From: JBGSBR01 sp041730495
GTDB taxonomy: Bacteria > Patescibacteriota > Microgenomatia > UBA1406 > GWC2-37-13
Direction of reading: 5' to 3'
Assembly (NCBI GenBank): GCA_041730495.1
Contig: JBGSBR010000003.1
Location: 21,651-85,650 of the forward strand
DNA length: 64,000 nucleotides
Shown here: positions 42,310 to 51,192 of the stretch, one piece after another
How positions within the stretch are numbered: the stretch's first letter is position 1
Layout: each line of letters begins with the position of its first letter
Position numbers and translations under genes: made by a program
The notes under the pieces: model-generated
The model's database searches: none
Told to the model about the DNA's origin: nothing
The model's input: the letters and a program-made list of their open reading frames with translations, nothing else

Positions 42310-44052
42310 TTACTGTTTACGGAAGAGTTTCTGGAAAGCTTCTTTTGGTACTTCGACACGACCGATCATCTTCATCTTCTTTTTTCCTTCTTTTTGCTTT
42401 TCGAGCAGCTTACGTTTGCGGCCGACATCACCACCACCCACGACCTTACTACCTTTGACAAGCACGTCTTTACGGTATGCCGAAATGCGTTCAGATGCGA
42501 TGAAACGACCTTTGTATTTGGCTTGAATCTTGATCTCAAACTGTTGGCGAGGAATCAACTCTTTGAGTCTTGTAGTAATCTCTCTGGCTTTTTCGACTGA
42601 GCGATCTGCGACGACGATATCTGAGAACTCAGCAATTTCATCGTCATTAATCATGATGGTAAGCTTATCTGCGGTTACTTCTTGATAGCGCATAAACTCC
42701 CAGTCAAAAGATGCATAGCCTGAGGTGATAGATTTCAAACTATCGAAAAAGTCTGAGATCATCTCAGACAACGGAAGTTCATAAGTTAAGGTAAGCTGAG
42801 CAGCATTATCCATCGTGATAAACTGTCCACGATAATCTTCACAGAGCTGCATCACAGCACCTGCATAATCTTGAGGCGTAAGGATAAAAATTTTCACAAT
42901 CGGCTCAAGATATACATCACCTTGCATCTGATAATCTACTTGCGGTGGTGTAAGAATCAAACTAAGGTTGTATTCACGCTCGAGACGCTCTCGTATCACA
43001 TCTGCGTGCAGCAGTCCAAGGAATCCGACACGAAATCCTGGTCCCAGCGCTTTACTGTAAATAGGGGAGAACTCGAGTGATGAATCATTGAGATAAATTT
43101 TGTCGAGTGCTCTCTTCAAGTTTTCATAATCACCACTATCAGTCGGGAACATCGAAGCATAGACCATTGGTTTTACTTTTTTGTATCCTGAAAGGGCTTG
43201 ACTGACGCGTTTTTCATCAATGATCGTATCACCGACTCGGACAGCATGAATATCTTTGAGACTCGTGACGATATAACCGATCTCACCTGCAGTGATCTTC
43301 GGTTTAGCATATAAATCAGGGGTAAAAATACCAACCTGAGTTGACTCAAACTTTATATCACTTGCGTTTAAAACTGCTTTGATCCCTTTTTGTGCAGATC
43401 CAGCGACTACACGCACAAAAGCAATAACGCCTTGATGTGGGTCAAAATAAGAATCGAAGATCAATGCTTGAAGAGGAGTCGTATCGTTTTCATCAATTTG
43501 GGGTGCAGAAATACGAGTGATGATAGCATCGAGTACTGCTTGTACATTCTCACCTGTCTTGGCTGAAACACCGATAATATCTTCTTCGGGAACGCCTAAA
43601 AATGTCACAATTGCGGCAGTAGTCTTTTCGACCTGTGCACTTGGGAGATCAATTTTATTGATGACCGGGATAATTGTTAGATTTTTCTCAAGAGCCTTAT
43701 ACGTGTTGGCAATCGTCTGAGCTTGGATACCTTGAGTTGCGTCGACCAGCAAAACGACACCTTCCACACAAGCAAGGGTACGATCTACTTCATAAGAAAA
43801 GTCGACGTGACCTGGAGTATCAATCAAGTTAAGAATGTATTCATTGCCATCAGGAGCAACGTACGGCATACGGACTGGCGCAAGTTTGATAGTGATGCCC
43901 CGTTCACGTGAGATCGGATTACGATCAAGCATCTGCTCTTCGTGTGATCCAGCTTTGATCGTACCAGTTTTTTCCATCAAACGATCTGCCAAGGTTGACT
44001 TGCCGTGATCCACATGAGCAATGATTGCGAAGTTACGGATATTTGACGTCAT
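42310..44052 (-). CDS. lepA: Elongation factor 4
   Basis: A ribosome-binding GTPase that back-translocates or remodels stalled ribosomes. G1 is AHVDHGKSTLADRLM (residues 10-24), G2/G3 RERGITIK and DTPGHVD, G4 NKIDLPSA. The LepA-specific C-terminus is present (RRKLLEKQKEGKKKMKMIGRVEVPKEAF). It is 580 residues against about 600. The order with pyk upstream on the same strand and a 31-nt gap suggests cotranscription. Confidence 0.97.
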   Translation of the reverse strand: MTSNIRNFAIIAHVDHGKSTLADRLMEKTGTIKAGSHEEQMLDRNPISRERGITIKLAPVRMPYVAPDGNEYILNLIDTPGHVDFSYEVDRTLACVEGVVLLVDATQGIQAQTIANTYKALEKNLTIIPVINKIDLPSAQVEKTTAAIVTFLGVPEEDIIGVSAKTGENVQAVLDAIITRISAPQIDENDTTPLQALIFDSYFDPHQGVIAFVRVVAGSAQKGIKAVLNASDIKFESTQVGIFTPDLYAKPKITAGEIGYIVTSLKDIHAVRVGDTIIDEKRVSQALSGYKKVKPMVYASMFPTDSGDYENLKRALDKIYLNDSSLEFSPIYSKALGPGFRVGFLGLLHADVIRERLEREYNLSLILTPPQVDYQMQGDVYLEPIVKIFILTPQDYAGAVMQLCEDYRGQFITMDNAAQLTLTYELPLSEMISDFFDSLKSITSGYASFDWEFMRYQEVTADKLTIMINDDEIAEFSDIVVADRSVEKAREITTRLKELIPRQQFEIKIQAKYKGRFIASERISAYRKDVLVKGSKVVGGGDVGRKRKLLEKQKEGKKKMKMIGRVEVPKEAFQKLFRKQ

Positions 44053-44083
44053 AAGGCTATATTATACAGTTAGCAGGAGCTAA

Positions 44084-45514
44084 TTACGAATACTCAATGA
44101 CACGAATGGTAGTAGCGCCACTTCCTTGGCCCCATTGTGCACCGTGTACGACGATCAATTTATCTTTTTTATGAATATACCCCTCAGCCATCAGATAGCG
44201 ATAGACCTCTTCAAGTTCATTACTGGTGACCTCTGCAGCTTTTTTGACACCGAATTTAAAAGGATAAATCCCGAAATGGATTGATAATGCATCACAGAGT
44301 TTCTTGTCAGGAGCAAACGTAAATACAGGTACTTTTGGTCGATATCGTACAAGTGTACGAGCAGTTTTACCACTTTGTGAGAATACCAGGAAACCTGCAA
44401 TTTTTTCTTGTTGTTCAGTATATTTGAGATACAGATTATATGCACTGTCGCAAATCATCTCTGTCGTATCACTCGAAGTAAACTCAATCTCATCACGAAT
44501 ATCAACACTAGCTCGAGTTTCATAAAAATTGACTGTTTTCGCCATTACCTGAACTGTTTCCAGTGGATAATCACCTTGAGCTGTCTCACCTGAAAGCATG
44601 ACACAATCAGTATGATCATACACCGCATTGGCCATATCAGAGACCTCTGCGCGAGTAGGGTAAGGTGCATGAATCATGCTTTGTAACATCTGGGTAGCAG
44701 TTATCACCGGTTTATTTTTCAATAAACATTTATGAATGATCATTTTTTGATAGTAAGGTACCTGTTCGACCGGCATTTCGACACCGAGATCGCCTCGGGC
44801 TACCATGATGGCATCACTAGCATCGATGATTGCATCGATATGATCAATCGCTTTTTGTGTTTCGATTTTGGAAACAATCTGTGCTTTCACACCATGTTTG
44901 AGAGCTTCTTTGCGGACTACTTTGAGATCCTCAGCAGATCGTACAAAAGATAACGCCACAAAGTCAATTTCATGTAGTGCGGCTAGCTTAAGACCATCAA
45001 AATCGCGTTCAATAAGCACGGGAAACGGAAAGTCTGCACCTGGAATATTCATTGATTTACGATTGCCAAGAGTACCGCTATTCATGGCCTTAAGATATGT
45101 CTTCTTTTTATCTTTTTCGACTACGAAGCTAAATGCACCATCATCAGCGATGATTTGTTGTCCATCTTTGAGATGAACGATGATATCCGGATGACTAATA
45201 GTAAAGCCTTTCTCAGTACCATCCATCGCTTCTGGTCCAAAAAGCAACAGCTCGCTCTTAGCAATTTCCATGTTATCTGTTGGCATGAGAATGCGGATCT
45301 CTGGTCCTTGCAAATCGATCAGCGTTCCCACATGGGCATCAAGTTTTTTGGCGACTTCATTGACGAGTTTGATACGCTCACCATGCCACTCGACACTACT
45401 ATGTTTGAAGTTGAAACGGAAGATGTTTACACCAGCTTTAATCAATTTTTCAATTTGAGCTGGAGAATCAGAAGCAGGACCAATAGTTGCAATAATTTTC
45501 GTTAGTTTATTCAT
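44084..45514 (-). CDS. pyk: Pyruvate kinase
   Basis: The last glycolytic step, phosphoenolpyruvate plus ADP to pyruvate plus ATP. The start at MNKLTKIIATIGPAS matches the family N-terminus; the longer frame to 45550 is unlikely. Visible motifs are FRFNFKHSS, LSFVRSAEDL, MVARGDLGVEMP and ATQMLQSM, and a C-terminal allosteric-type domain. Length is 476 residues. In FNFKHSS the usual FNFSHG is changed (Ser to Lys, Gly to Ser), a departure near the active site. With acetate-CoA ligase it points to substrate-level ATP production. Confidence 0.95.
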   Translation of the reverse strand: MNKLTKIIATIGPASDSPAQIEKLIKAGVNIFRFNFKHSSVEWHGERIKLVNEVAKKLDAHVGTLIDLQGPEIRILMPTDNMEIAKSELLLFGPEAMDGTEKGFTISHPDIIVHLKDGQQIIADDGAFSFVVEKDKKKTYLKAMNSGTLGNRKSMNIPGADFPFPVLIERDFDGLKLAALHEIDFVALSFVRSAEDLKVVRKEALKHGVKAQIVSKIETQKAIDHIDAIIDASDAIMVARGDLGVEMPVEQVPYYQKMIIHKCLLKNKPVITATQMLQSMIHAPYPTRAEVSDMANAVYDHTDCVMLSGETAQGDYPLETVQVMAKTVNFYETRASVDIRDEIEFTSSDTTEMICDSAYNLYLKYTEQQEKIAGFLVFSQSGKTARTLVRYRPKVPVFTFAPDKKLCDALSIHFGIYPFKFGVKKAAEVTSNELEEVYRYLMAEGYIHKKDKLIVVHGAQWGQGSGATTIRVIEYS

Positions 45515-45574
45515 ATGTATGTAGTCGCATTGTATCTGAAAATCACTCACATGGATATATGAATTGGATACATA

Positions 45575-45603
45575 TTGAATATTTATTTACTATGGGATAT
45601 AAT
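45575..45603 (+). promoter_or_regulatory. Promoter of the 45612 orphan gene, with palindromic -10
   Basis: TTGAAT, 17-nt spacer and TATAAT, then 8 nt to the ATG. The -10 sits in the perfect 16-nt palindrome GGATATAATTATATCC (45595-45610). Confidence 0.55.
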
Positions 45604-45611
45604 TATATCCT

Positions 45612-46271
45612 ATGACAGCAGTTGACAGAGAACCAGTTTTGAAAAATAATGCTTTAGAAGAAGCTTTCCATAAGCTATCCCATGCTACTCCATCAGCTAC
45701 AGATGCTCAACTTAGTAATTTGTATAACGTGTTTTATAGTAAATGGTTAAGTTGTCAACCTTCTGAAGATCCTTTGAACTATGGAAAGAGCTTTAGAGAT
45801 CAATTTTTAAATATTGTTAATAATAATCGTACATACACGCACCCAAAATATCCACATGTGCCTAGAACATTTAGTGTTGGTAGAGGTGAAGACACAGTAA
45901 CTGTCGAACCAGAATCAATAGGAAGAGTCCTGTTACATTCTGATGATATTATCATGGCAGGAATAGCACAATTTCACCCACCAGAATGTGGAGTTCCAAC
46001 TGTTGCTTATGCATACAGAAGCGAATTGGATGATAATAGTGATATTCTAAACTTCTGTGTAGGCGAATTCTCAAAAAATAGCATTCCTTTATACCAAGCA
46101 CTCCAAGCCTATTGGCATAACGGCTTTTTACATATAAGAATATACCTTAATAAAGAATATGACATTGTAGTTGAAGACAGAACTTTACAATTATATAAAG
46201 CTCTGACTGATTCTATTTTTATTGGCGATTACTCACAGCCTCAGGTACCTTCTTCCCAAGAGTTAAGATAA
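45612..46271 (+). CDS. Orphan protein of unknown function
   Basis: A 219-residue soluble protein without a recognised domain. It contains a His/Pro/Tyr-rich stretch (YTHPKYPHVPRTFSVGRGED) and a central alternating strand pattern. AT-rich codons and an independent leaderless-type promoter match the other orphan genes. Its last 31 nt overlap the 3' end of convergent ahcY, so the two mRNAs are antisense at their tails. Confidence 0.65.
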   Translation: MTAVDREPVLKNNALEEAFHKLSHATPSATDAQLSNLYNVFYSKWLSCQPSEDPLNYGKSFRDQFLNIVNNNRTYTHPKYPHVPRTFSVGRGEDTVTVEPESIGRVLLHSDDIIMAGIAQFHPPECGVPTVAYAYRSELDDNSDILNFCVGEFSKNSIPLYQALQAYWHNGFLHIRIYLNKEYDIVVEDRTLQLYKALTDSIFIGDYSQPQVPSSQELR

Positions 46272-47497
46272 TGCACCTGTTCTTTGGTCAGCTTATCCAT
46301 CTTGATACCTTTACTGGTGAGCTTGAGTAGCGCAATATTGGCATCAATATCAGCTGGTAGGCTATACACTTTGTTCTCAAGTTTATTACGATGTTTCCAG
46401 ATATACTCAGCTGCAAGTGATTGACCTGCGAAACTCATATCCATGACTGATGCAGGATGGCCATCAGCTGCGGCGAGATTCACGAGACGACCTTCAGCAA
46501 GCAGATAAATCTTGCGATCTCCGAAATCATACTCATCGACCATATTGCGTACACGAGTTACTTTCTTTGCTAACTTTTTAAGTGCTACTTTATTGATCTC
46601 GATGTCGAAATGTCCCGCTTGTGCCATCACCAGACCGGATTTGGCGACTTTCATATGAGCTTCATCGATGATGTGTTTACCACCAGTGACTGAGACGATG
46701 AAATCAGCTTGACGGATCGCATCTTTGATCGGCATCACTTGATAGCCATCCATGAGAGCTTCAAGTGCTTTGATTGGATCAATCTCACAGACGATCACAA
46801 GTGCTCCCATACCGCGTGCACGACTAGCGATACCTCGTCCACACCAACCGTATCCACAGACGACGAATACACTTCCTGCAAGCAGTTTATTCGTCGCTCG
46901 CATGAAGGCATCGATAGTGGACTGACCTGTACCATATCGATTATCAAACATATGTTTGGTCATGTTGTCATTCACAGCTACAACGGGGATCTTGAGGTCG
47001 CCTTTGGCTTCCATGGCCTTGAGACGGATCACACCAGTTGTTGTTTCTTCAGTCGAACCAGCCAAATCACCGAGTTGATTGGTACGAGTAGAGTGGAGGA
47101 TACTCATCAGATCAGCACCATCATCCATAGTTTGATTTGGTTTCATATCAAGCACAGCGTTCAAGTGTGAGTAATATGTTTTATTATCTTCACCTTTGAT
47201 TGCGTAGGTTGGGATATCAAAATCTTTTACCAGTGAAGCAGCGACTGCATCATTGGTCGAAAGAGGATTACTAGCACTTAAGTACACATCCGCACCACCA
47301 GCTTTGAGCGTAATCATCAGATTAGCTGTTTCTGAGGTCACATGAAGACAAGCTGCAAGAGTGACACCTTTGAGAGGTTTATCTTTCGTATAACGATCAC
47401 GAATTTGTTGAAGTACTGGCATATCTCTGCGTGCCCATTCAATTAAATTCTTACCATCTTTCGCGAGTGCTAGATCTTTAACATCATGTTTTTTCAT
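46241..47497 (-). CDS. ahcY: Adenosylhomocysteinase
   Basis: Splits S-adenosylhomocysteine to adenosine and homocysteine, relieving methyltransferase inhibition. NAD-binding VCGYGWCGRGIASRARGMG and substrate motifs (HVTSETANLMITLKAGGADVYLSASNPLSTND; DDGADL; RYGTGQST) are clear. It is 418 residues and ends NSWEEGT, the short archaeal/Thermotoga-type C-terminus without the KPDHYRY tail. It follows the adenosine-kinase-like gene by 24 nt, making a two-step salvage unit. Confidence 0.95.
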   Translation of the reverse strand: MKKHDVKDLALAKDGKNLIEWARRDMPVLQQIRDRYTKDKPLKGVTLAACLHVTSETANLMITLKAGGADVYLSASNPLSTNDAVAASLVKDFDIPTYAIKGEDNKTYYSHLNAVLDMKPNQTMDDGADLMSILHSTRTNQLGDLAGSTEETTTGVIRLKAMEAKGDLKIPVVAVNDNMTKHMFDNRYGTGQSTIDAFMRATNKLLAGSVFVVCGYGWCGRGIASRARGMGALVIVCEIDPIKALEALMDGYQVMPIKDAIRQADFIVSVTGGKHIIDEAHMKVAKSGLVMAQAGHFDIEINKVALKKLAKKVTRVRNMVDEYDFGDRKIYLLAEGRLVNLAAADGHPASVMDMSFAGQSLAAEYIWKHRNKLENKVYSLPADIDANIALLKLTSKGIKMDKLTKEQVHYLNSWEEGT

Positions 47498-47521
47498 GTT
47501 GTATGTGTAATTAAATAATAA

Positions 47522-48472
47522 TTAAGTTACCAATAATGTTTCCGCTCGAGCCATAATTTCATCTCGACTTGGAGTATGTCTGACAGTACCGAAGTTCTCA
47601 ACAGCAAAACTAGCAAGTGCATTGGCTATACGCAGTGATGCGGCAAGAGGATTACCTTCGACGAGAGCGCCCACGAACCCACCACGCCATGCATCTCCCG
47701 CACCAGTTGGATCTTTTAGTTTATCGACTTTAAAACCAGAAACAGTGATAGTTTTTTCTTTGTCTTCAAAGCGTACTCCATCAGCTCCAAGGGTCGTGAT
47801 AACAGCAATATTTTTAGCAGTAAGATCGGCAACTTTTAGCTTGAGCCTGCGCTCAATCTGGGCAATTTCATAATCATTTCCAATGACATATTTTGCCTCT
47901 TCGATGCCATATCGCAGATCATCATCACTGATCCAAGTCAGGGACATGCCTGGATCATAAAGATAAGAAATATGTTTTTTGACACAATGATCTTGTATAT
48001 GGAGATATGCATTTAAATGATTGGCGGAGATGATGACGAAATCTTTTTCAGTAATCAATGAAAGATCAATCTGATTACCTTTTTCTGCTGCTCCATAATA
48101 AAATCCCCAGATCTGATTATTTGCATTATCGGTGATTACTTTACCAGTAGAGGTATACAGCTCTGAGTCGATGATCGATCCTTCATAGCTAATATTATTT
48201 TTTTTATAAAATGAAGTCAGCTCAGCATGATCTTGACCCATAGCTCCCAAAATGCGTGTGTTTTTATCAGTAATTCGAGTCAAGTTATACGCGATATTGG
48301 TTGCTGTACCACCAAGATGTTTGTTAAGAGTTTGTACTGCAAACGACACATTGATCTGATGTAATTTTTCTGGATGAAAGAAGTCTTTGAAGAAACCAGG
48401 GAAGTTCATGATATCATCGTAAGCTATAGATCCTGTTACAATTATAGAGTTATGAGCACTAAGTCCGGTCAT
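47522..48472 (-). CDS. PfkB-family kinase, probably adenosine kinase
   Basis: A ribokinase-fold sugar kinase of 316 residues. The N-terminus SIIVTGSIAYDDIMNFPGFF with later GGTATNIAYNLTRI is typical of the adenosine-kinase-type PfkB group, and the catalytic anion hole is DPTGAGDAWRGG. The neighbouring ahcY supports adenosine as substrate, since it would remove the ahcY product; that is inference, and other nucleoside or sugar substrates remain possible. The start at MTGLSAHNS is chosen because a minus-strand TATAAT lies 10 nt upstream. Confidence 0.82.
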   Translation of the reverse strand: MTGLSAHNSIIVTGSIAYDDIMNFPGFFKDFFHPEKLHQINVSFAVQTLNKHLGGTATNIAYNLTRITDKNTRILGAMGQDHAELTSFYKKNNISYEGSIIDSELYTSTGKVITDNANNQIWGFYYGAAEKGNQIDLSLITEKDFVIISANHLNAYLHIQDHCVKKHISYLYDPGMSLTWISDDDLRYGIEEAKYVIGNDYEIAQIERRLKLKVADLTAKNIAVITTLGADGVRFEDKEKTITVSGFKVDKLKDPTGAGDAWRGGFVGALVEGNPLAASLRIANALASFAVENFGTVRHTPSRDEIMARAETLLVT

Positions 48473-48481
48473 TATAGGTGT

Positions 48482-48488
48482 CATTATA
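48482..48488. promoter_or_regulatory. Overlapping divergent -10 boxes
   Basis: CATTAT on the plus strand (5 nt before the glycosyltransferase ATG) and TATAAT on the minus strand (10 nt before the kinase ATG) share the same base pairs, a compact bidirectional promoter. Confidence 0.45.
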
Positions 48489-48492
48489 CACA

Positions 48493-49527
48493 ATGAAATC
48501 ATACTTTTTTACAATAGTAATTCCGGTGCGTGAGATCAATGAATACCTCCTTCATGAGACACTTCCATCACTGACAAATCTCAACTATAAAGACTTTGAA
48601 ACCATCATAGTCCCGGATACTGTCTCAGCTTATGATGAAGAACTTACCAACACATATTCATGGCTGAGGATCATCCCTGCAGAAGGACCTCCTGGTATAA
48701 AACGTGACATCGGTGCCAGTTATGCGAAAGGAGAGATCTTATCATTTGTCGATGATGATGTAATTTTGCCACCTGATTGGCTGACAAATGCAGCTAATAT
48801 TTTCGCAAAATATAATCCTAAAATATTATGTGGACCGGGTATCTTACCCCCGTTTGCAAGTACGCTTGAACACATCTTTGACACAGCGCTCAGCTCTCCT
48901 GTGGGGAGCGGAGGATACACGTATCGCTTTACGAAACAATCGTCACGCATGGTTGAGGATTTTCCAGCTATGAATCTCATGATCCAAAAAAGTATCTTTG
49001 ACGAAGTCGGGGGATTCCAAACCCCAGTCTGGCCCGGAGAAGATAGTAAATTACTACATCGTTTATATTTACTTACCAAAGAGCGCTCACTGTATCATCC
49101 AGACGTCTGGATATATCATCATCGCAAAGCGACAATCAAAGGCTATATTGCACAGCACATCCGTTATGGCACCATGCGTGGAACATTTGCTTTTGAAAAT
49201 GATGAAAACTCTCAACGATTAATTTATTATCTTCCCGCAGCTTTTGTGATGTATCTGTCAGTATTATTACTCGTAAATCTTTTCAGTCAACCTATTCTAT
49301 GGCTTTATATTCCACTATGGTTGTACTGCATTATGTTAAATCTCGCATACTTGCATTTGATCTGGATCAAACGACCATTTATCGCGGCGCTTGGAGCTAT
49401 AGTCGTAATACCACTGACTCATATACTGTACGGTGTTTTTTTCATCAAAAGCTATCTCACGATGGCTTTCCAAAATCTTAAATCAAACATTTCTGCTCGC
49501 AAGGTCGCACCCTCAGAAACTGTGTGA
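48493..49527 (+). CDS. GT2 family glycosyltransferase with C-terminal membrane segments
   Basis: 344 residues. The catalytic domain opens with FTIVIPVREINEYLLHETL and has the metal motif FVDDDVILPPDW. The acceptor-side motif is PGEDSKLLHRLY, comparable to the ED(x)xD/E of GT2 enzymes. Two or three hydrophobic segments (about 237-300) end the protein, so it is membrane-bound. It begins the glycan cluster and lies 15 nt before the radical SAM gene. Sugar and acceptor are unknown. The ATG at 48493 is preferred over the GTG at 48478, which lies upstream of the promoter. Confidence 0.85.
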   Translation: MKSYFFTIVIPVREINEYLLHETLPSLTNLNYKDFETIIVPDTVSAYDEELTNTYSWLRIIPAEGPPGIKRDIGASYAKGEILSFVDDDVILPPDWLTNAANIFAKYNPKILCGPGILPPFASTLEHIFDTALSSPVGSGGYTYRFTKQSSRMVEDFPAMNLMIQKSIFDEVGGFQTPVWPGEDSKLLHRLYLLTKERSLYHPDVWIYHHRKATIKGYIAQHIRYGTMRGTFAFENDENSQRLIYYLPAAFVMYLSVLLLVNLFSQPILWLYIPLWLYCIMLNLAYLHLIWIKRPFIAALGAIVVIPLTHILYGVFFIKSYLTMAFQNLKSNISARKVAPSETV

Positions 49528-49542
49528 GCTATAATGATATCG

Positions 49543-51192
49543 ATGCCACGTAAAACTCCTATCAAAATCGCTGTTGGATATCCACCAATTGAATCCAAAA
49601 AAGGTGTACCTCTTTTATCACAAAATCGACAGTTTCAGTTTTTCAATGCTCCAACTTATATTTATCCTATGGTGCCAGCATATGCAGCATCACTGCTTAA
49701 ACATGAAGGATATGATGTCTACTGGATGGATGGTATAGCGCAAAAACAAACATATGCGCAGTGGATTGATGAGCTGAAAAAAATCAAACCAGATTACCTC
49801 ATGGTCGAAACTAAGTCGCCAATTGTAAAAGCTCACTGGAAGCAGATCGCTGAGCTTAAAAAACTATTCCCCAAGCTCAAACTAATCTGGGTGGGGGATC
49901 ATATCAGTTATCTACCCTACGAAATCTTTGAGATGAGTCCCGTGGATTACGCCATCAAAGGTGGAGACTATGATTTTGCCAGTGCAAATCTACTCAATCA
50001 CATCCATCGAGGTGAAGTACTAGAAGGGGGACTGTATTGGCGTGATGGCAACAAAGATATCAAGATCAAACCTTACAAAACCAAAGTCTTGGATACTGGC
50101 GAAAAAATCCATCACTCAGGACCGCCGGCACTGAAACATGATCTGAATAAACTGCCGTTTGTAGATCGCGAACTGACGAAATGGTGGCTTTATGCATATG
50201 CGAATGGAAACTACAAATATACTCCTGGCACCTATATGTACAGTGGCCGTGATTGTTGGTGGAACCGCTGTACCTTCTGCGTCTGGGATCATACGATAAA
50301 TCCAATTGGATCATATCGCAGTTTCACGCCAGAAAGGCTCTTTGCAGAAGTCAAACACGTAGTCGACAACTACGGCATCAAAGAGATTTTCGATGATGCA
50401 GGGACGATGTTCGTCGGGAATAAACTCAAACGTTTCTGCGAACTGTTGATAGAAAGCGGCTACAACAAAAAAGTCAGATACGGCTGTAACATGCGATTCA
50501 ATGCAATCCGCACACAAGAACAATATGATCTTATGGGCAAAGCTGGATTTAGATTTATCTTGTACGGCATGGAGTCAGGGAATCAAAAGACACTTGACCG
50601 ACTTGATAAAGGAACCAAAGAAGAAGACGCTATTATCGGACCGGCAATGGCCAAAAAAGCCGGCTTAGATCCACACATCACCATCATGCTTGGCTATCCA
50701 TGGGAAACCTATGAAGATGCCAAGCGCACGATCCATATCGCCAAATATGCTTTGAAAAAAGGCTACTATGAAACAATCCAAACGACCACAATCATGCCGT
50801 ATCCTGGCACACCACTGTATCGAGAATGTAAAGATAATGATTGGCTCATCACAGATGATTATGAACGTTTCGATATGCGCGAACCGGTGATGAAGATCCC
50901 GTTCGAAAAAGAGAAATTACTTGAGCTCCAACAAGAGTTGTATGCAGCATTTATGACTCCACAATATATTACACGTAAAATAACAGGCATCAGATCTGTC
51001 CATGATTTTAAATATCTGTTTTACATGGGCTACAAATTTCTCGGACACATGCTAGATTTTGATCCTGCTCAAACAAAGGTCAAATTTACATCGCCAGCTT
51101 TCTGGAAACGTACTCTAGATCAAAGTTTCAAACATCTAACCTCTGCAACAACACCTGTAGACAAAGAAAAAGAAAAGATTTTAAGAAAGTAA
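49543..51192 (+). CDS. B12-binding-domain radical SAM protein
   Basis: 549 residues. The N-terminal 150 residues resemble a B12-binding Rossmann domain (AYAASLLKHEGYDVYWMDG; LIWVGDHISYLPYEIF; DYAIKGGDYDF), but the DxHxxG cobalamin motif is not evident. The radical SAM cluster is C238, C243, C246 (CWWNRCTFC), a Cx4Cx2C spacing instead of the usual Cx3Cx2C; CWWGxC-type sites occur in a few radical SAM families. It sits between glycosyltransferases, so it may modify a glycan or lipid. The reaction is unknown. Confidence 0.85.
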   Translation: MPRKTPIKIAVGYPPIESKKGVPLLSQNRQFQFFNAPTYIYPMVPAYAASLLKHEGYDVYWMDGIAQKQTYAQWIDELKKIKPDYLMVETKSPIVKAHWKQIAELKKLFPKLKLIWVGDHISYLPYEIFEMSPVDYAIKGGDYDFASANLLNHIHRGEVLEGGLYWRDGNKDIKIKPYKTKVLDTGEKIHHSGPPALKHDLNKLPFVDRELTKWWLYAYANGNYKYTPGTYMYSGRDCWWNRCTFCVWDHTINPIGSYRSFTPERLFAEVKHVVDNYGIKEIFDDAGTMFVGNKLKRFCELLIESGYNKKVRYGCNMRFNAIRTQEQYDLMGKAGFRFILYGMESGNQKTLDRLDKGTKEEDAIIGPAMAKKAGLDPHITIMLGYPWETYEDAKRTIHIAKYALKKGYYETIQTTTIMPYPGTPLYRECKDNDWLITDDYERFDMREPVMKIPFEKEKLLELQQELYAAFMTPQYITRKITGIRSVHDFKYLFYMGYKFLGHMLDFDPAQTKVKFTSPAFWKRTLDQSFKHLTSATTPVDKEKEKILRK

